Shown piece after piece: positions 5,760 to 12,268 of a stretch of DNA of 14,360 nucleotides. How positions within the stretch are numbered: position 1 is the stretch's first letter; every line of letters begins with the position of its first letter. Source of the DNA: an uncultured Granulosicoccaceae bacterium (GTDB taxonomy: Bacteria; Pseudomonadota; Gammaproteobacteria; Granulosicoccales; Granulosicoccaceae); NCBI GenBank assembly GCA_937951695.1, contig CALFBL010000002.1:1-14360 (forward strand). The letters are read 5' to 3'. The notes under the pieces were generated by a model. That model saw only the letters and a list, made by a program, of their open reading frames with translations. It made no database searches and was not told the DNA's origin. Made by a program: the position numbers and the translations under genes.

Positions 5760-8048
5760 ATGCGATCAGCTTTAATACTTCTTGCGCTGCTGAACGGATT
5801 GGCCCTGAACGTCCATGCCCAATCGACCTTGCGCGCACCGGCGGACCTAACGCAACAAATGCGCGATGATATCGCCCGAGTCTGTTTGCCGGTGCAATAT
5901 CAATCCGGCGCTGAAGCCTACAGAAGCTGCGTACAGCAAGAGATCGTATCTCGGCAGCAAGTGCAGCGTCAGGATTCTGTTCAAAAGGATTTTGCCAATC
6001 TATCCTTTGACGATCGCTACGCTGTGCAGCAGAGCTGTGGAACCGATACCAACGACCTTACCGTTCGCGCCTGTACGGCTGATCAAATCGCGGAGCTAAA
6101 CGCATTACCCGTTCCCCGGTTGGAGGTATTGAGTTCCGATGAGCAGTACGTGATGCAGCAAACCTGCTTCCCTGCCCAGTCTCGGCTAGGCGCTGCAGCC
6201 TATCGGCGATGCCAGCTCACAGCTATTAACTCCGTCAACGATATTCCTGCACCCGACTACAGTGCCTTGAGCGCCGTGGCCCGCAACTCATTGCAACTGA
6301 ACTGTTCGGCGCTTGAGTCAGAACTTTCCAGTTATCGGCGCTGTGTTCTTGACGGCACCGCAGACCGCACAGTGGCGCAACAACGCATTGAAGACCAACC
6401 CAGCGTGAGTCTGGTGACTGAAAACTCCCAAGCTGCAGACCTAGTGGATGAACAACCGGTCTCGGTAGCCTCTGCGGTGCGCATTCAAACCAACCGCGAC
6501 ACTGCCACCAATGCGTCAGTTGAGCGAGCACTTGACGAATCCGTCGCAGATGCCTCGGATGTGGGTAGAACCTCCTCGATACGGCCTAGACTGATTACCG
6601 CACCGAGCACAGACGGTTCTGTCGCCAACACTCCAGAGGAGATCACGGCACCGATCACCACCGCGCAATCGACAGCGTCATCCTCCTCGCAAGAGCCGGC
6701 ACCGGAACCAGATCTTGCTGCGGCGTTGCCGCTATCGGATACCTTGATAGAAAGCGACAATCGGACAGTTGAGCCGGCATCTGAACCGGTACCCCGAGCT
6801 CAGACCCCAGCCGACAACGAAATTGGCAACACCATCGCATCGAACGACAGCCCTTCCACAGACGATAGGGCGTCGGATGAAGACAATCTGAAAATCCGCT
6901 TCGACACCTTTAAAGATTCTGCTGTTGAAGCGTTCAACGGGTTGTCGACACAAGGCAAATTACTGCTGGCGGCGATCATAGCAATGCCCATCGCGTTGTG
7001 GGCGCTGTTAGCGGGTCGTCGGCGTGGAGACACTTCGCAGTACGACCGGAACGGTTCCCACTCGCGTGAAGATCTCAAGCGCCGCGTTCTGGCGATTACC
7101 GAACCCGAGGACGAGGATTTGAGCGATTATGATGACCCCGTTTCCGCCAATTGGGCGGCCGAGGCCGACTCATTGTTCGACGAGCCGCCAACGATAAAAA
7201 TCGAACCGCCCGCACCCCTACAGCAACGACAGACTGCGCCGCGCGCAAGTGCAGAAACGCACCACGAGGACACCAGCCGAGTCGATCGCGCTGATTTACC
7301 AATGAGCGCGCCTCGGCAATCGACAGAGCGCGTTCAACCGCGCGCTCAGCAGCCCGGTTTTGCCGGTTGGTTACACACGCAACCGAGCGAAGAACAAACC
7401 TCGCTAGCAATTGAGTTTCTGATTTATTGGTTAGCCTTTGGCGACGAGCGCTACGAGCCCAAGATGAAGGTCGAGATTTTTCAGCAAGCCGATCCGAGTA
7501 ACCATGACATCGTAAAACGCTGGGTATTTAAAGAAGATATCCATGCGTTTGCCGATGTGATTGATTGGCTGCAAAGCCACACAACCCAAATTCAGAAAGA
7601 ACAGATTGTGCGCTTTCTGATGGCGTTGTTGGTCAACGGCAGACGACCAACGCCAGTGCAAAACACTGTGCTGCGGTTTTTAAGTGACACGTTCTACCTT
7701 ACCGACCCGAGCCTAGAGGAGCTGTTTAAGATGGACTTCGGTGTTCCCCTACCGCAAACTCCGCGGGTGGATCGCATCGCGTGGTGGGACAAACAAGACC
7801 CGGACTCGATTGCGCATTGGAACGTCCGCAGGATTAACGCAGGCGATGCACTCACTCGACACGCTGCACAGTTGGGTTTGGAAGCAGACGCCAGCGCCGA
7901 GCAGATCGAAACAGCCTTTCACCAGGCCATTAATCGCTGCAATCCCGACCATTTCGAACACCTGCGTGAGCGGGAACATCAATTGTTAAACGGTCGACGC
8001 ACGCGGCTGAAGCAATCTCGTGATGAATTGATGGAAGCGCTGGCATGA
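5760..8048 (+). CDS. Membrane protein: periplasmic Cys-pair repeats, one span, TerB-like and degenerate J-like (NPD) domains
   Basis: Function not recognised. The 762 residues begin with a signal peptide (1-20, cleavage after VHA). Residues 30-200 hold four repeats with cysteine pairs 42/57, 93/105, 136/151 and 182/195. A Ser/Thr/Pro/Glu-rich linker runs to about 398. One span covers 399-418, followed by RRRGD, which places the C-terminus in the cytoplasm. A second acidic, Pro-rich linker leads to a helical TerB-like domain (about 540-665) and a J-like domain (about 693-762). The distance from LG at 705-706 to N728-P729-D730 equals that from LG to HPD in E. coli DnaJ, but His is replaced by Asn, so Hsp70 activation is doubtful. 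TerB followed by J recalls DjlA, which lacks such a periplasmic domain. The stop overlaps the next gene by ATGA. A sensor or adaptor joining periplasm to cytoplasm is inference. Confidence 0.9.
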   Translation: MRSALILLALLNGLALNVHAQSTLRAPADLTQQMRDDIARVCLPVQYQSGAEAYRSCVQQEIVSRQQVQRQDSVQKDFANLSFDDRYAVQQSCGTDTNDLTVRACTADQIAELNALPVPRLEVLSSDEQYVMQQTCFPAQSRLGAAAYRRCQLTAINSVNDIPAPDYSALSAVARNSLQLNCSALESELSSYRRCVLDGTADRTVAQQRIEDQPSVSLVTENSQAADLVDEQPVSVASAVRIQTNRDTATNASVERALDESVADASDVGRTSSIRPRLITAPSTDGSVANTPEEITAPITTAQSTASSSSQEPAPEPDLAAALPLSDTLIESDNRTVEPASEPVPRAQTPADNEIGNTIASNDSPSTDDRASDEDNLKIRFDTFKDSAVEAFNGLSTQGKLLLAAIIAMPIALWALLAGRRRGDTSQYDRNGSHSREDLKRRVLAITEPEDEDLSDYDDPVSANWAAEADSLFDEPPTIKIEPPAPLQQRQTAPRASAETHHEDTSRVDRADLPMSAPRQSTERVQPRAQQPGFAGWLHTQPSEEQTSLAIEFLIYWLAFGDERYEPKMKVEIFQQADPSNHDIVKRWVFKEDIHAFADVIDWLQSHTTQIQKEQIVRFLMALLVNGRRPTPVQNTVLRFLSDTFYLTDPSLEELFKMDFGVPLPQTPRVDRIAWWDKQDPDSIAHWNVRRINAGDALTRHAAQLGLEADASAEQIETAFHQAINRCNPDHFEHLREREHQLLNGRRTRLKQSRDELMEALA
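5847..6359 (+). repeat. Four tandem periplasmic two-cysteine repeats (protein level)
   Basis: These are repeats inside the 762-residue protein, with a pattern roughly of (R/E)xxVxQxC, 11-14 residues, then (A/S)YRxC. The cysteine spacings are 15, 12, 15 and 13, and successive first cysteines are 51, 43 and 46 residues apart. The second repeat is the most diverged, with VRAC in place of AYRxC. Paired cysteines in an exported segment suggest one disulfide per repeat. No named domain was recognised. The repeat is visible in protein but not obvious in DNA, so it is old. Confidence 0.7.
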
Positions 8049-8326
8049 GAAATTACTTCGACATTATGGATCTGCACCGTGACAGCCACTCGAGTGAGGT
8101 TGTGGACGCAAGCCAGGGGCTGGCGTCCACGGTCGAGCCCGATTACTTCCACGATCTGGATTCGGTCATGAACGATGAAGAACTCGCTATGCACTATCGC
8201 CGCCTGCACCTGCAATACGAGGCTATGGCGGCGGTGCTGACTCGCGGCACCCCTCAGCAGGACAGCAACTCCTGGACAGAGCGGTTGGTAGAGTTCGCAC
8301 CTGAACCGAACGACCTACCCGATTAA
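8045..8326 (+). CDS. Small J-like protein with EPD in place of HPD
   Basis: A 93-residue cytoplasmic protein that starts inside the stop codon of the previous gene (ATGA), so translation is probably coupled. The N-terminal half aligns without gaps to the J-domain of E. coli DnaJ: NYFDIMDL (3-10) matches DYYEILGV, Ala22, Leu26 and Ala27 match helix II, and E31-P32-D33 falls exactly where HPD should be, 28 residues after the Asn/Asp. Helix III and IV equivalents may be the segments around 38-63 (including HYRRLHLQYEAM). Glu in place of His should abolish stimulation of Hsp70 ATPase, as HPD mutations do in known J proteins. The C-terminal 30 residues are acidic and probably disordered. The J assignment is by eye and unsupported by any search. 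Pairing with the J-like domain of the neighbouring gene is a reasonable inference. Confidence 0.85.
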   Translation: MRNYFDIMDLHRDSHSSEVVDASQGLASTVEPDYFHDLDSVMNDEELAMHYRRLHLQYEAMAAVLTRGTPQQDSNSWTERLVEFAPEPNDLPD

Positions 8327-8402
8327 CCACACGTTATTTCGATAGTTTTGTACTGAATGGTCGCGAGACAGCGATCTTTCTTAGGTTGGGGCGCGGCAAC
8401 GG

Positions 8403-8482
8403 TATACTTTACTTTAGCAATATCCGATAAGGGCAAGCATTTTGCAGAACGGTTCTCACTAAGAAGGATCTAAGGACTCAAA
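8403..8482 (+). promoter_or_regulatory. Leader of the coiled-coil gene: possible -10 box and clear ribosome site
   Basis: A 156-bp gap separates the J-like gene from the next gene. TATACT at 8403-8408 is a fair -10 box, but only a poor -35 (TTAGGT, 16 bp upstream) can be matched. AAGGA at 8472-8476 lies six bases before the ATG at 8483 and is a good ribosome site. The gap hints at separate transcription; no terminator was seen in it. Confidence 0.4.
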
Positions 8483-9901
8483 ATGTCAGCGCTGATTTTT
8501 AAAGTTTGCCTACCACTGTTACTCGGCTACACCTTGTTTGTCGGGTTGTCTGGTCGTTTCATCCCGTTCATAAGACCGGCCAAGCTGACCGATCGACCTA
8601 GCTGGTTCATCGGCCTGTGGACCGGTCTCGTGGTCTCTATTGGCGTTGGCGTCTCCTTGCACATGGCTTATCAACTGCCATTGGAGGATATCAAGATGCT
8701 GGCTAAACCCATCGTCTTACTACTCGCGACCGCGATGGTACCTGGCCTGATGATGTACAAGCTTTATAAGAGAGATGTCAGAAAAGAGACACGCGATCAA
8801 GATGCGCTAAGCCGCCCCGCTGAGGAATTGACTCTCAATCCGGCCATTCACAGCGATTCCAGTGAAGCGTTGGATGCCAGCACAGAGTACACCTTCAGCG
8901 ATGAGGCGATCTTGATAGACGTTGCTCAAGGCCATGAGCAAGCATTCAACCTCGACTTTGACGATACTCTGGTCACCATAAGCGTCGAAGAACCGGCTAC
9001 CGCGGAGGATGTAGCTACGGCAATCGACACCGCAACGACGACCGAAGCAATCGACACCGTAACACCGAAAGAAACAGCAGAATCTGCGCAAACGTTGAAG
9101 ACAATCGACGACTTGTCCGAAACCTCTAACTCCATCACCGTGATGGACAACGCAGAACTTGACAAGCAACTGCTTGACGAGCAACGCGCAGTGGCTCACC
9201 ACCTCGAGCAGCAGCTGGCTAATGAGCGGCGTTTGAGTGAAGAACAATCACGTGAACAGGCAACGGTCAACGCTGAATTAGAGGCCACTGTCGTGGAACT
9301 GAAACGCTCGCTGGAAGCTGAATCCCAGCTGAGGACTCATACTGAGACTCATCTTCGAATCACCCGCAAAGCCTTGAAAAATCTGGAGGGCGATACCCGC
9401 TCTTTCGAAACAGACAAAGCCGATGCGTTGCTGGAAATTGAAGAGCAACTCGAAGCGCACGTCAAACAGAGCGCAGCGGCCGTGGCGCATGCCAACCGGG
9501 AGGAAAGTCTAAGAATTGCAACCGAGACCACCATTGTCAACATGAAGCAGGATCTCCTATCAGCCAAGCGGGAACTGCGGCGCAACACCGAAGCCCGAGC
9601 TAAGGCCCTCAGCACGGCAAATAAATCGGTAGCCTTTGCCCGACAATCGGTGCAAACGCGCACCCGAGTTGAAGCTCGGATCAAGCAACTGGAAAGTCGG
9701 CTGAAATTGAGTCAGGAGACCGTCAGCAGCCTGATCGCTGCCCTGGACAAAGAGAAAGCGCGCACACAAAATGACGTCACCGAAATGGCAAAAGAGCTGA
9801 TACTTCAGCAAAAGCGATTGGATGAAAAGCGCACACTGGATGAGGCCGAGCGCCGCACCCAAAAGCGTTTGACCCACCGCACTACCAAGAAGGTCAGTTA
9901 G
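8483..9901 (+). CDS. Three-span membrane protein with long cytoplasmic coiled coil
   Basis: Function not recognised. The 472-residue protein has three predicted membrane spans (about 4-22, 41-60 and 72-93). Positive charges in the loop at 31-39 and after span 3 (KLYKRDVRK, 93-101) place the C-terminus in the cytoplasm. Residues 105-220 are acidic and Thr/Ser-rich. Residues 225-460 are almost entirely charged heptad-type helix, consistent with an extended coiled coil, and the last 20 residues are strongly basic. Within the coil a motif like LRxxTET recurs (283-290 and 343-350) with weaker copies, suggesting internal duplication. A well-placed AAGGA supports the start. It follows the two J-like genes on the same strand, and a hairpin terminator lies about 45 bp after its stop. 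A scaffold or tether in the inner membrane is inference only; it could also be a lineage-specific division or envelope protein. Confidence 0.88.
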   Translation: MSALIFKVCLPLLLGYTLFVGLSGRFIPFIRPAKLTDRPSWFIGLWTGLVVSIGVGVSLHMAYQLPLEDIKMLAKPIVLLLATAMVPGLMMYKLYKRDVRKETRDQDALSRPAEELTLNPAIHSDSSEALDASTEYTFSDEAILIDVAQGHEQAFNLDFDDTLVTISVEEPATAEDVATAIDTATTTEAIDTVTPKETAESAQTLKTIDDLSETSNSITVMDNAELDKQLLDEQRAVAHHLEQQLANERRLSEEQSREQATVNAELEATVVELKRSLEAESQLRTHTETHLRITRKALKNLEGDTRSFETDKADALLEIEEQLEAHVKQSAAAVAHANREESLRIATETTIVNMKQDLLSAKRELRRNTEARAKALSTANKSVAFARQSVQTRTRVEARIKQLESRLKLSQETVSSLIAALDKEKARTQNDVTEMAKELILQQKRLDEKRTLDEAERRTQKRLTHRTTKKVS

Positions 9902-9943
9902 TTCGTGCGAAGATACTGACGCATCGGTGTGAGAATCTAGGGG

Positions 9944-9990
9944 CAAAAAAAGAACCGTTGTATCAGCGTTTGACACATCGGTTCTTCTTT
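9944..9990. terminator. Bidirectional rho-independent terminator between convergent genes
   Basis: AAGAACCG (9950-9957) pairs perfectly with CGGTTCTT (9979-9986). Inside the loop TGT-TCA can pair with TGA-ACA, extending the stem with mismatches. Read on the minus strand the stem is followed by a run of seven T (9951-9945), a strong terminator for the small gene at 10119-10364. Read on the plus strand it ends in TTCTTT, a weaker terminator for the coiled-coil gene. Confidence 0.8.
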
Positions 9991-10118
9991 CAATGACTCG
10001 ACCAGCCCCTCCGAGTGAAGTGTTTAATGAGTGAGTGACGCGCCTGCCGCTAGCCGTCTCTCACCTGGCTGTCCTTTGCTTGCCTGAGTATCAACTGCAA
10101 CCGATCAGTGGCAAGCGT
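9991..10118. other. Non-coding stretch between terminator and small gene
   Basis: No gene, RNA or convincing motif was seen here. It is the 3' untranslated region of the small minus-strand gene. Confidence 0.4.
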
Positions 10119-10364
10119 CTAGGCGTTCGCTTCACGATCCGTGATTCGCTGGTAGGAATGATTAGCACAATCGGCAGCTTGTCTGGCTCGGCGCTGTAGA
10201 CTCAGCATGAACCAAATGGCGGCAGCGTACACAATGACGAAAGCTGAGATAATCGGCAATCCCTGCATTGCCAGCAGTGCAACTATTCCTGCAAACAACG
10301 AAGCACAGAGCGTGATGGCTCCCAGGATTTGGTATGGGTTCATCAGATGTTGCCCGGTAAACAT
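10119..10364 (-). CDS. Small two-span membrane protein, unknown function
   Basis: An 81-residue protein with two hydrophobic segments (about 12-33 and 36-56) followed by a basic stretch (LQRRARQ), which suggests a helical hairpin with both ends in the cytoplasm. No family recognised. Support for a real gene comes from its surroundings: a good promoter just upstream (10377-10405) and a strong terminator downstream in its direction (9944-9990). The start is uncertain. The ATG at 10364 would leave almost no leader from that promoter, while the ATG at 10343 (74 residues) leaves about 27 bases; neither has a strong ribosome site. Confidence 0.6.
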   Translation of the reverse strand: MFTGQHLMNPYQILGAITLCASLFAGIVALLAMQGLPIISAFVIVYAAAIWFMLSLQRRARQAADCANHSYQRITDREANA

Positions 10365-10376
10365 TTGTCAACAGGA

Positions 10377-10405
10377 AATATACCGTTACAATCGTAAAAT
10401 CGCAA
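10377..10405 (-). promoter_or_regulatory. Sigma-70-type promoter for the small membrane protein
   Basis: -35 TTGCGA (10405-10400) and -10 TATATT (10382-10377) on the minus strand are separated by exactly 17 bp, matching the consensus at four and five of six positions. The predicted start point is near 10370, immediately before the small gene. Confidence 0.55.
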
Positions 10406-10477
10406 TAACAATTGCACTGACGAAAGGATAGTTCGACGATTCGGCACATTTTTGGCACTTTAACGAATTTTAGCTAC

Positions 10478-10492
10478 ATTTTCGACGAAAAT
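10478..10492. repeat. Near-palindrome in the A/T-rich intergenic stretch
   Basis: ATTTTCG-A-CGAAAAT is a perfect 7-bp inverted repeat with a one-base centre. It lies about 70 bp upstream of the small-gene promoter and 36 bp past the stop of the Fic-like gene. It could be a protein-binding site; no regulator is suggested by the sequence. The symmetry is certain and the role unknown. Confidence 0.4.
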
Positions 10493-10527
10493 ACGTCAAA
10501 TAGTTGCCGCTAATTACCCTAACACTC

Positions 10528-11535
10528 TCAACTCAATGCAGAAAACGCCTCGATAACACCCGGGTTGACATAGCGTAATTCCTTACCTTTTGGGTGAGAG
10601 CTGAGTATGCCCGCGGCGGCCAGTTTCTTTAAGTACGAGGCACTGGTTTGACGTCGGGACACCCCCGCCTCCATCAGATCCGTGTTGGTGCATACTGGCC
10701 GACACACCACCGCGAGCACAAGCTCTACCGGGGCACGGGACAACGTCTGATCAATCACCTGCCGGCAATGCTCAATGTGGTTAACCAGCAGGGATAAACG
10801 TTCAATAAGATCCAGCGCGGTTTCCGTCAGGGCGCGCAGGAAGAAGCGCACCACCGTGTCGTCTCGCGTTAGCGCGCGATTAAACGCCAGCGAGTTGCAG
10901 CTAAAATAATGGGACAAGCACATGGGGGTTTCTGTTAACAGTTGCTCTTCAGCAAGCACCACCCCCAACAACAGTCCCGCACTGGCATGGTTGTTCGAAC
11001 TAAAAGGGCTTAAGCGCCGAAATTTGGCATCGGCAATGGCCGCCATGACCAAACTGTCCGAGTCCCCACCAGCATCGGAGACCACGTGCTCCCAATGCGC
11101 AAGACCGTGTTGTAACGCTTCATTGGGATTAGCGTCTCGGCGCAAGCTAACTTGCGCTAATGGGGCGTCGGCCGACAGCTCTTCAGCTATCTGTAGCGCC
11201 ATCGTCTGCGATACTTGAACGCCACCGGCCGAACGGGCAAGTGTTGCTGCGATGGAGGCGTACCTTTGGGCGCGCTGCACGGCGGGATGCGTTGGCTCAT
11301 CGATAACGGTTTGCAGCCACACGGGCTCGCCATCGAGCTGCATCGCACCTAACCCATCCAGCAACCACACCATATCACGAAATGCCGCAGACGCACTCGC
11401 AGGTGAAAAGCGTAACGCATGCTCCAGAGCGCTTATTGCTCGATGAGCTGCTATTAATTGACGTTGATCAACAAGCGCCGCAGCGGGAAGCACTATCGGA
11501 GTCGAAGCTTGAATCGGCATGGAAGTAGCGGTCAT
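10528..11535 (-). CDS. Fic-fold protein with degenerate catalytic and inhibitory motifs, C-terminal winged helix
   Basis: A 335-residue protein resembling Fic AMP-transferases in layout but apparently not in catalysis. In active Fic proteins HPFxDGNGRxGR binds ATP and supplies the catalytic His. Here the matching segment, between FRRL and the helix LLLGVVLAEEQLL, reads SPFSSNNHASAG (176-187), so the catalytic His, Asp and both Arg are lost. The inhibitory motif (S/T)xxxE(G/N) corresponds to AMQLDG (64-69), losing Ser and Glu too. The framework remains: AAIADAKF (165-172), PMCLSHYFSCN (204-214) in place of the P-LYLSxYxxxN segment, and a helix ending ALTETALDLIERL (235-247). Residues about 280-325 form a winged helix like that at the end of many Fic proteins. 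It follows ynjF by 38 bp on the same strand. A DNA-binding or adaptor role is inferred. The assignment rests on pattern matching by eye. Confidence 0.82.
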   Translation of the reverse strand: MTATSMPIQASTPIVLPAAALVDQRQLIAAHRAISALEHALRFSPASASAAFRDMVWLLDGLGAMQLDGEPVWLQTVIDEPTHPAVQRAQRYASIAATLARSAGGVQVSQTMALQIAEELSADAPLAQVSLRRDANPNEALQHGLAHWEHVVSDAGGDSDSLVMAAIADAKFRRLSPFSSNNHASAGLLLGVVLAEEQLLTETPMCLSHYFSCNSLAFNRALTRDDTVVRFFLRALTETALDLIERLSLLVNHIEHCRQVIDQTLSRAPVELVLAVVCRPVCTNTDLMEAGVSRRQTSASYLKKLAAAGILSSHPKGKELRYVNPGVIEAFSALS

Positions 11536-11573
11536 CGTCGCGCAGGCGAATCGGTGGTGTGCGCAGTGTACCT

Positions 11574-12191
11574 CTATATACCTGTCTTACGCAGCGTCAT
11601 ATAAGCGAACACAACACGATTAACCGCCGTGACAGCACAGACCAGCGCAAATACACTGGCGATGATGACAAAGTGTTGCGGAAACAAACACATCAACACA
11701 AAGGTAATAATGGTTTCGGTACCTTCAGCCAACCCGTTGATGTAATAAAAGCCCTTGTTGCCAAAGTCAGGATGTTCGATGTTTCTGCCTCGAGCCAGCG
11801 CATCGAATGCGAGAAAACTTGCACCGGTACCGACAAAACTGGCAATCAACACTGCAGCTGCCAAACCGTTAGCAGCCGGGTCGTACAGCGCAAAGCCAAC
11901 CGGAAACAGAGCGTAAAAAATAAAGTCCAGCACGATGTCGAGGAAAGCACCCGCGTCGGTACTGCCCTGTTGTCGCGCCATCTCACCATCGATGCCATCG
12001 GCGAGGCGACTGAAAAACAGTAACACCAGAGCGATGATGAAATGACCGTTCGCTAACGCAACCAGCACCAGCACACCAATGAAAAAACCCGCAATGGTGA
12101 CTTCATCCGCGCTGATGCCATAGCCACTCACCCGTTTCGCGACGCGCTGCATTGAACCTTTTAAAAGCGGTACCACGTGGCGGTCTAACAT
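11574..12191 (-). CDS. ynjF: YnjF-like CDP-alcohol phosphatidyltransferase
   Basis: An inner-membrane enzyme of the CDP-alcohol phosphatidyltransferase family, which transfers a phosphatidyl group from CDP-diacylglycerol to an alcohol; the acceptor for YnjF is not known to me. All motif residues of DxxDGxxAR-x7-GxxxDxxxD are present: counting from the upstream GTG at 12239 they are Asp81, Asp84, Gly85, Ala88, Arg89, Gly97, Asp101 and Asp105. Several hydrophobic spans follow, and HPDFGNKGFYYINGL and EGTETI closely recall E. coli YnjF. I choose the ATG at 12191 (205 residues), because MLDRH matches the start of E. coli YnjF (about 206 residues) and AGGG lies nine bases upstream. The GTG at 12239 gives 221 residues. 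It sits downstream of ynjC and ynjD, the same order as in E. coli but without ynjE. Confidence 0.92.
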   Translation of the reverse strand: MLDRHVVPLLKGSMQRVAKRVSGYGISADEVTIAGFFIGVLVLVALANGHFIIALVLLFFSRLADGIDGEMARQQGSTDAGAFLDIVLDFIFYALFPVGFALYDPAANGLAAAVLIASFVGTGASFLAFDALARGRNIEHPDFGNKGFYYINGLAEGTETIITFVLMCLFPQHFVIIASVFALVCAVTAVNRVVFAYMTLRKTGI

Positions 12192-12268
12192 CGCGTTTGC
12201 CCTGTCAATTAGTCGGTTTAGTATAAAGCCGGCACGCACTGTTTATGACATGACAGGGCCTGATCCTT

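Noticed and set aside
7096..7410. Minus-strand open frames of about 70-105 residues opposite the 762-residue gene.
   Set aside because: They mirror a protein with continuous domain and signal-peptide logic on the plus strand and show no features of their own.
9011..9056. Short direct repeat GCAATCGACACCG inside the coiled-coil gene.
   Set aside because: Two copies of 13 bp in a Thr/Ala-rich linker fit local low-complexity expansion, not a mobile or regulatory element.
10441..10463. GGCAC repeat (GGCACATTTTTGGCAC) resembling a sigma-54 -24/-12 promoter.
   Set aside because: The downstream GC element is wrong (TGGC rather than TTGC) and no gene begins downstream on the plus strand.
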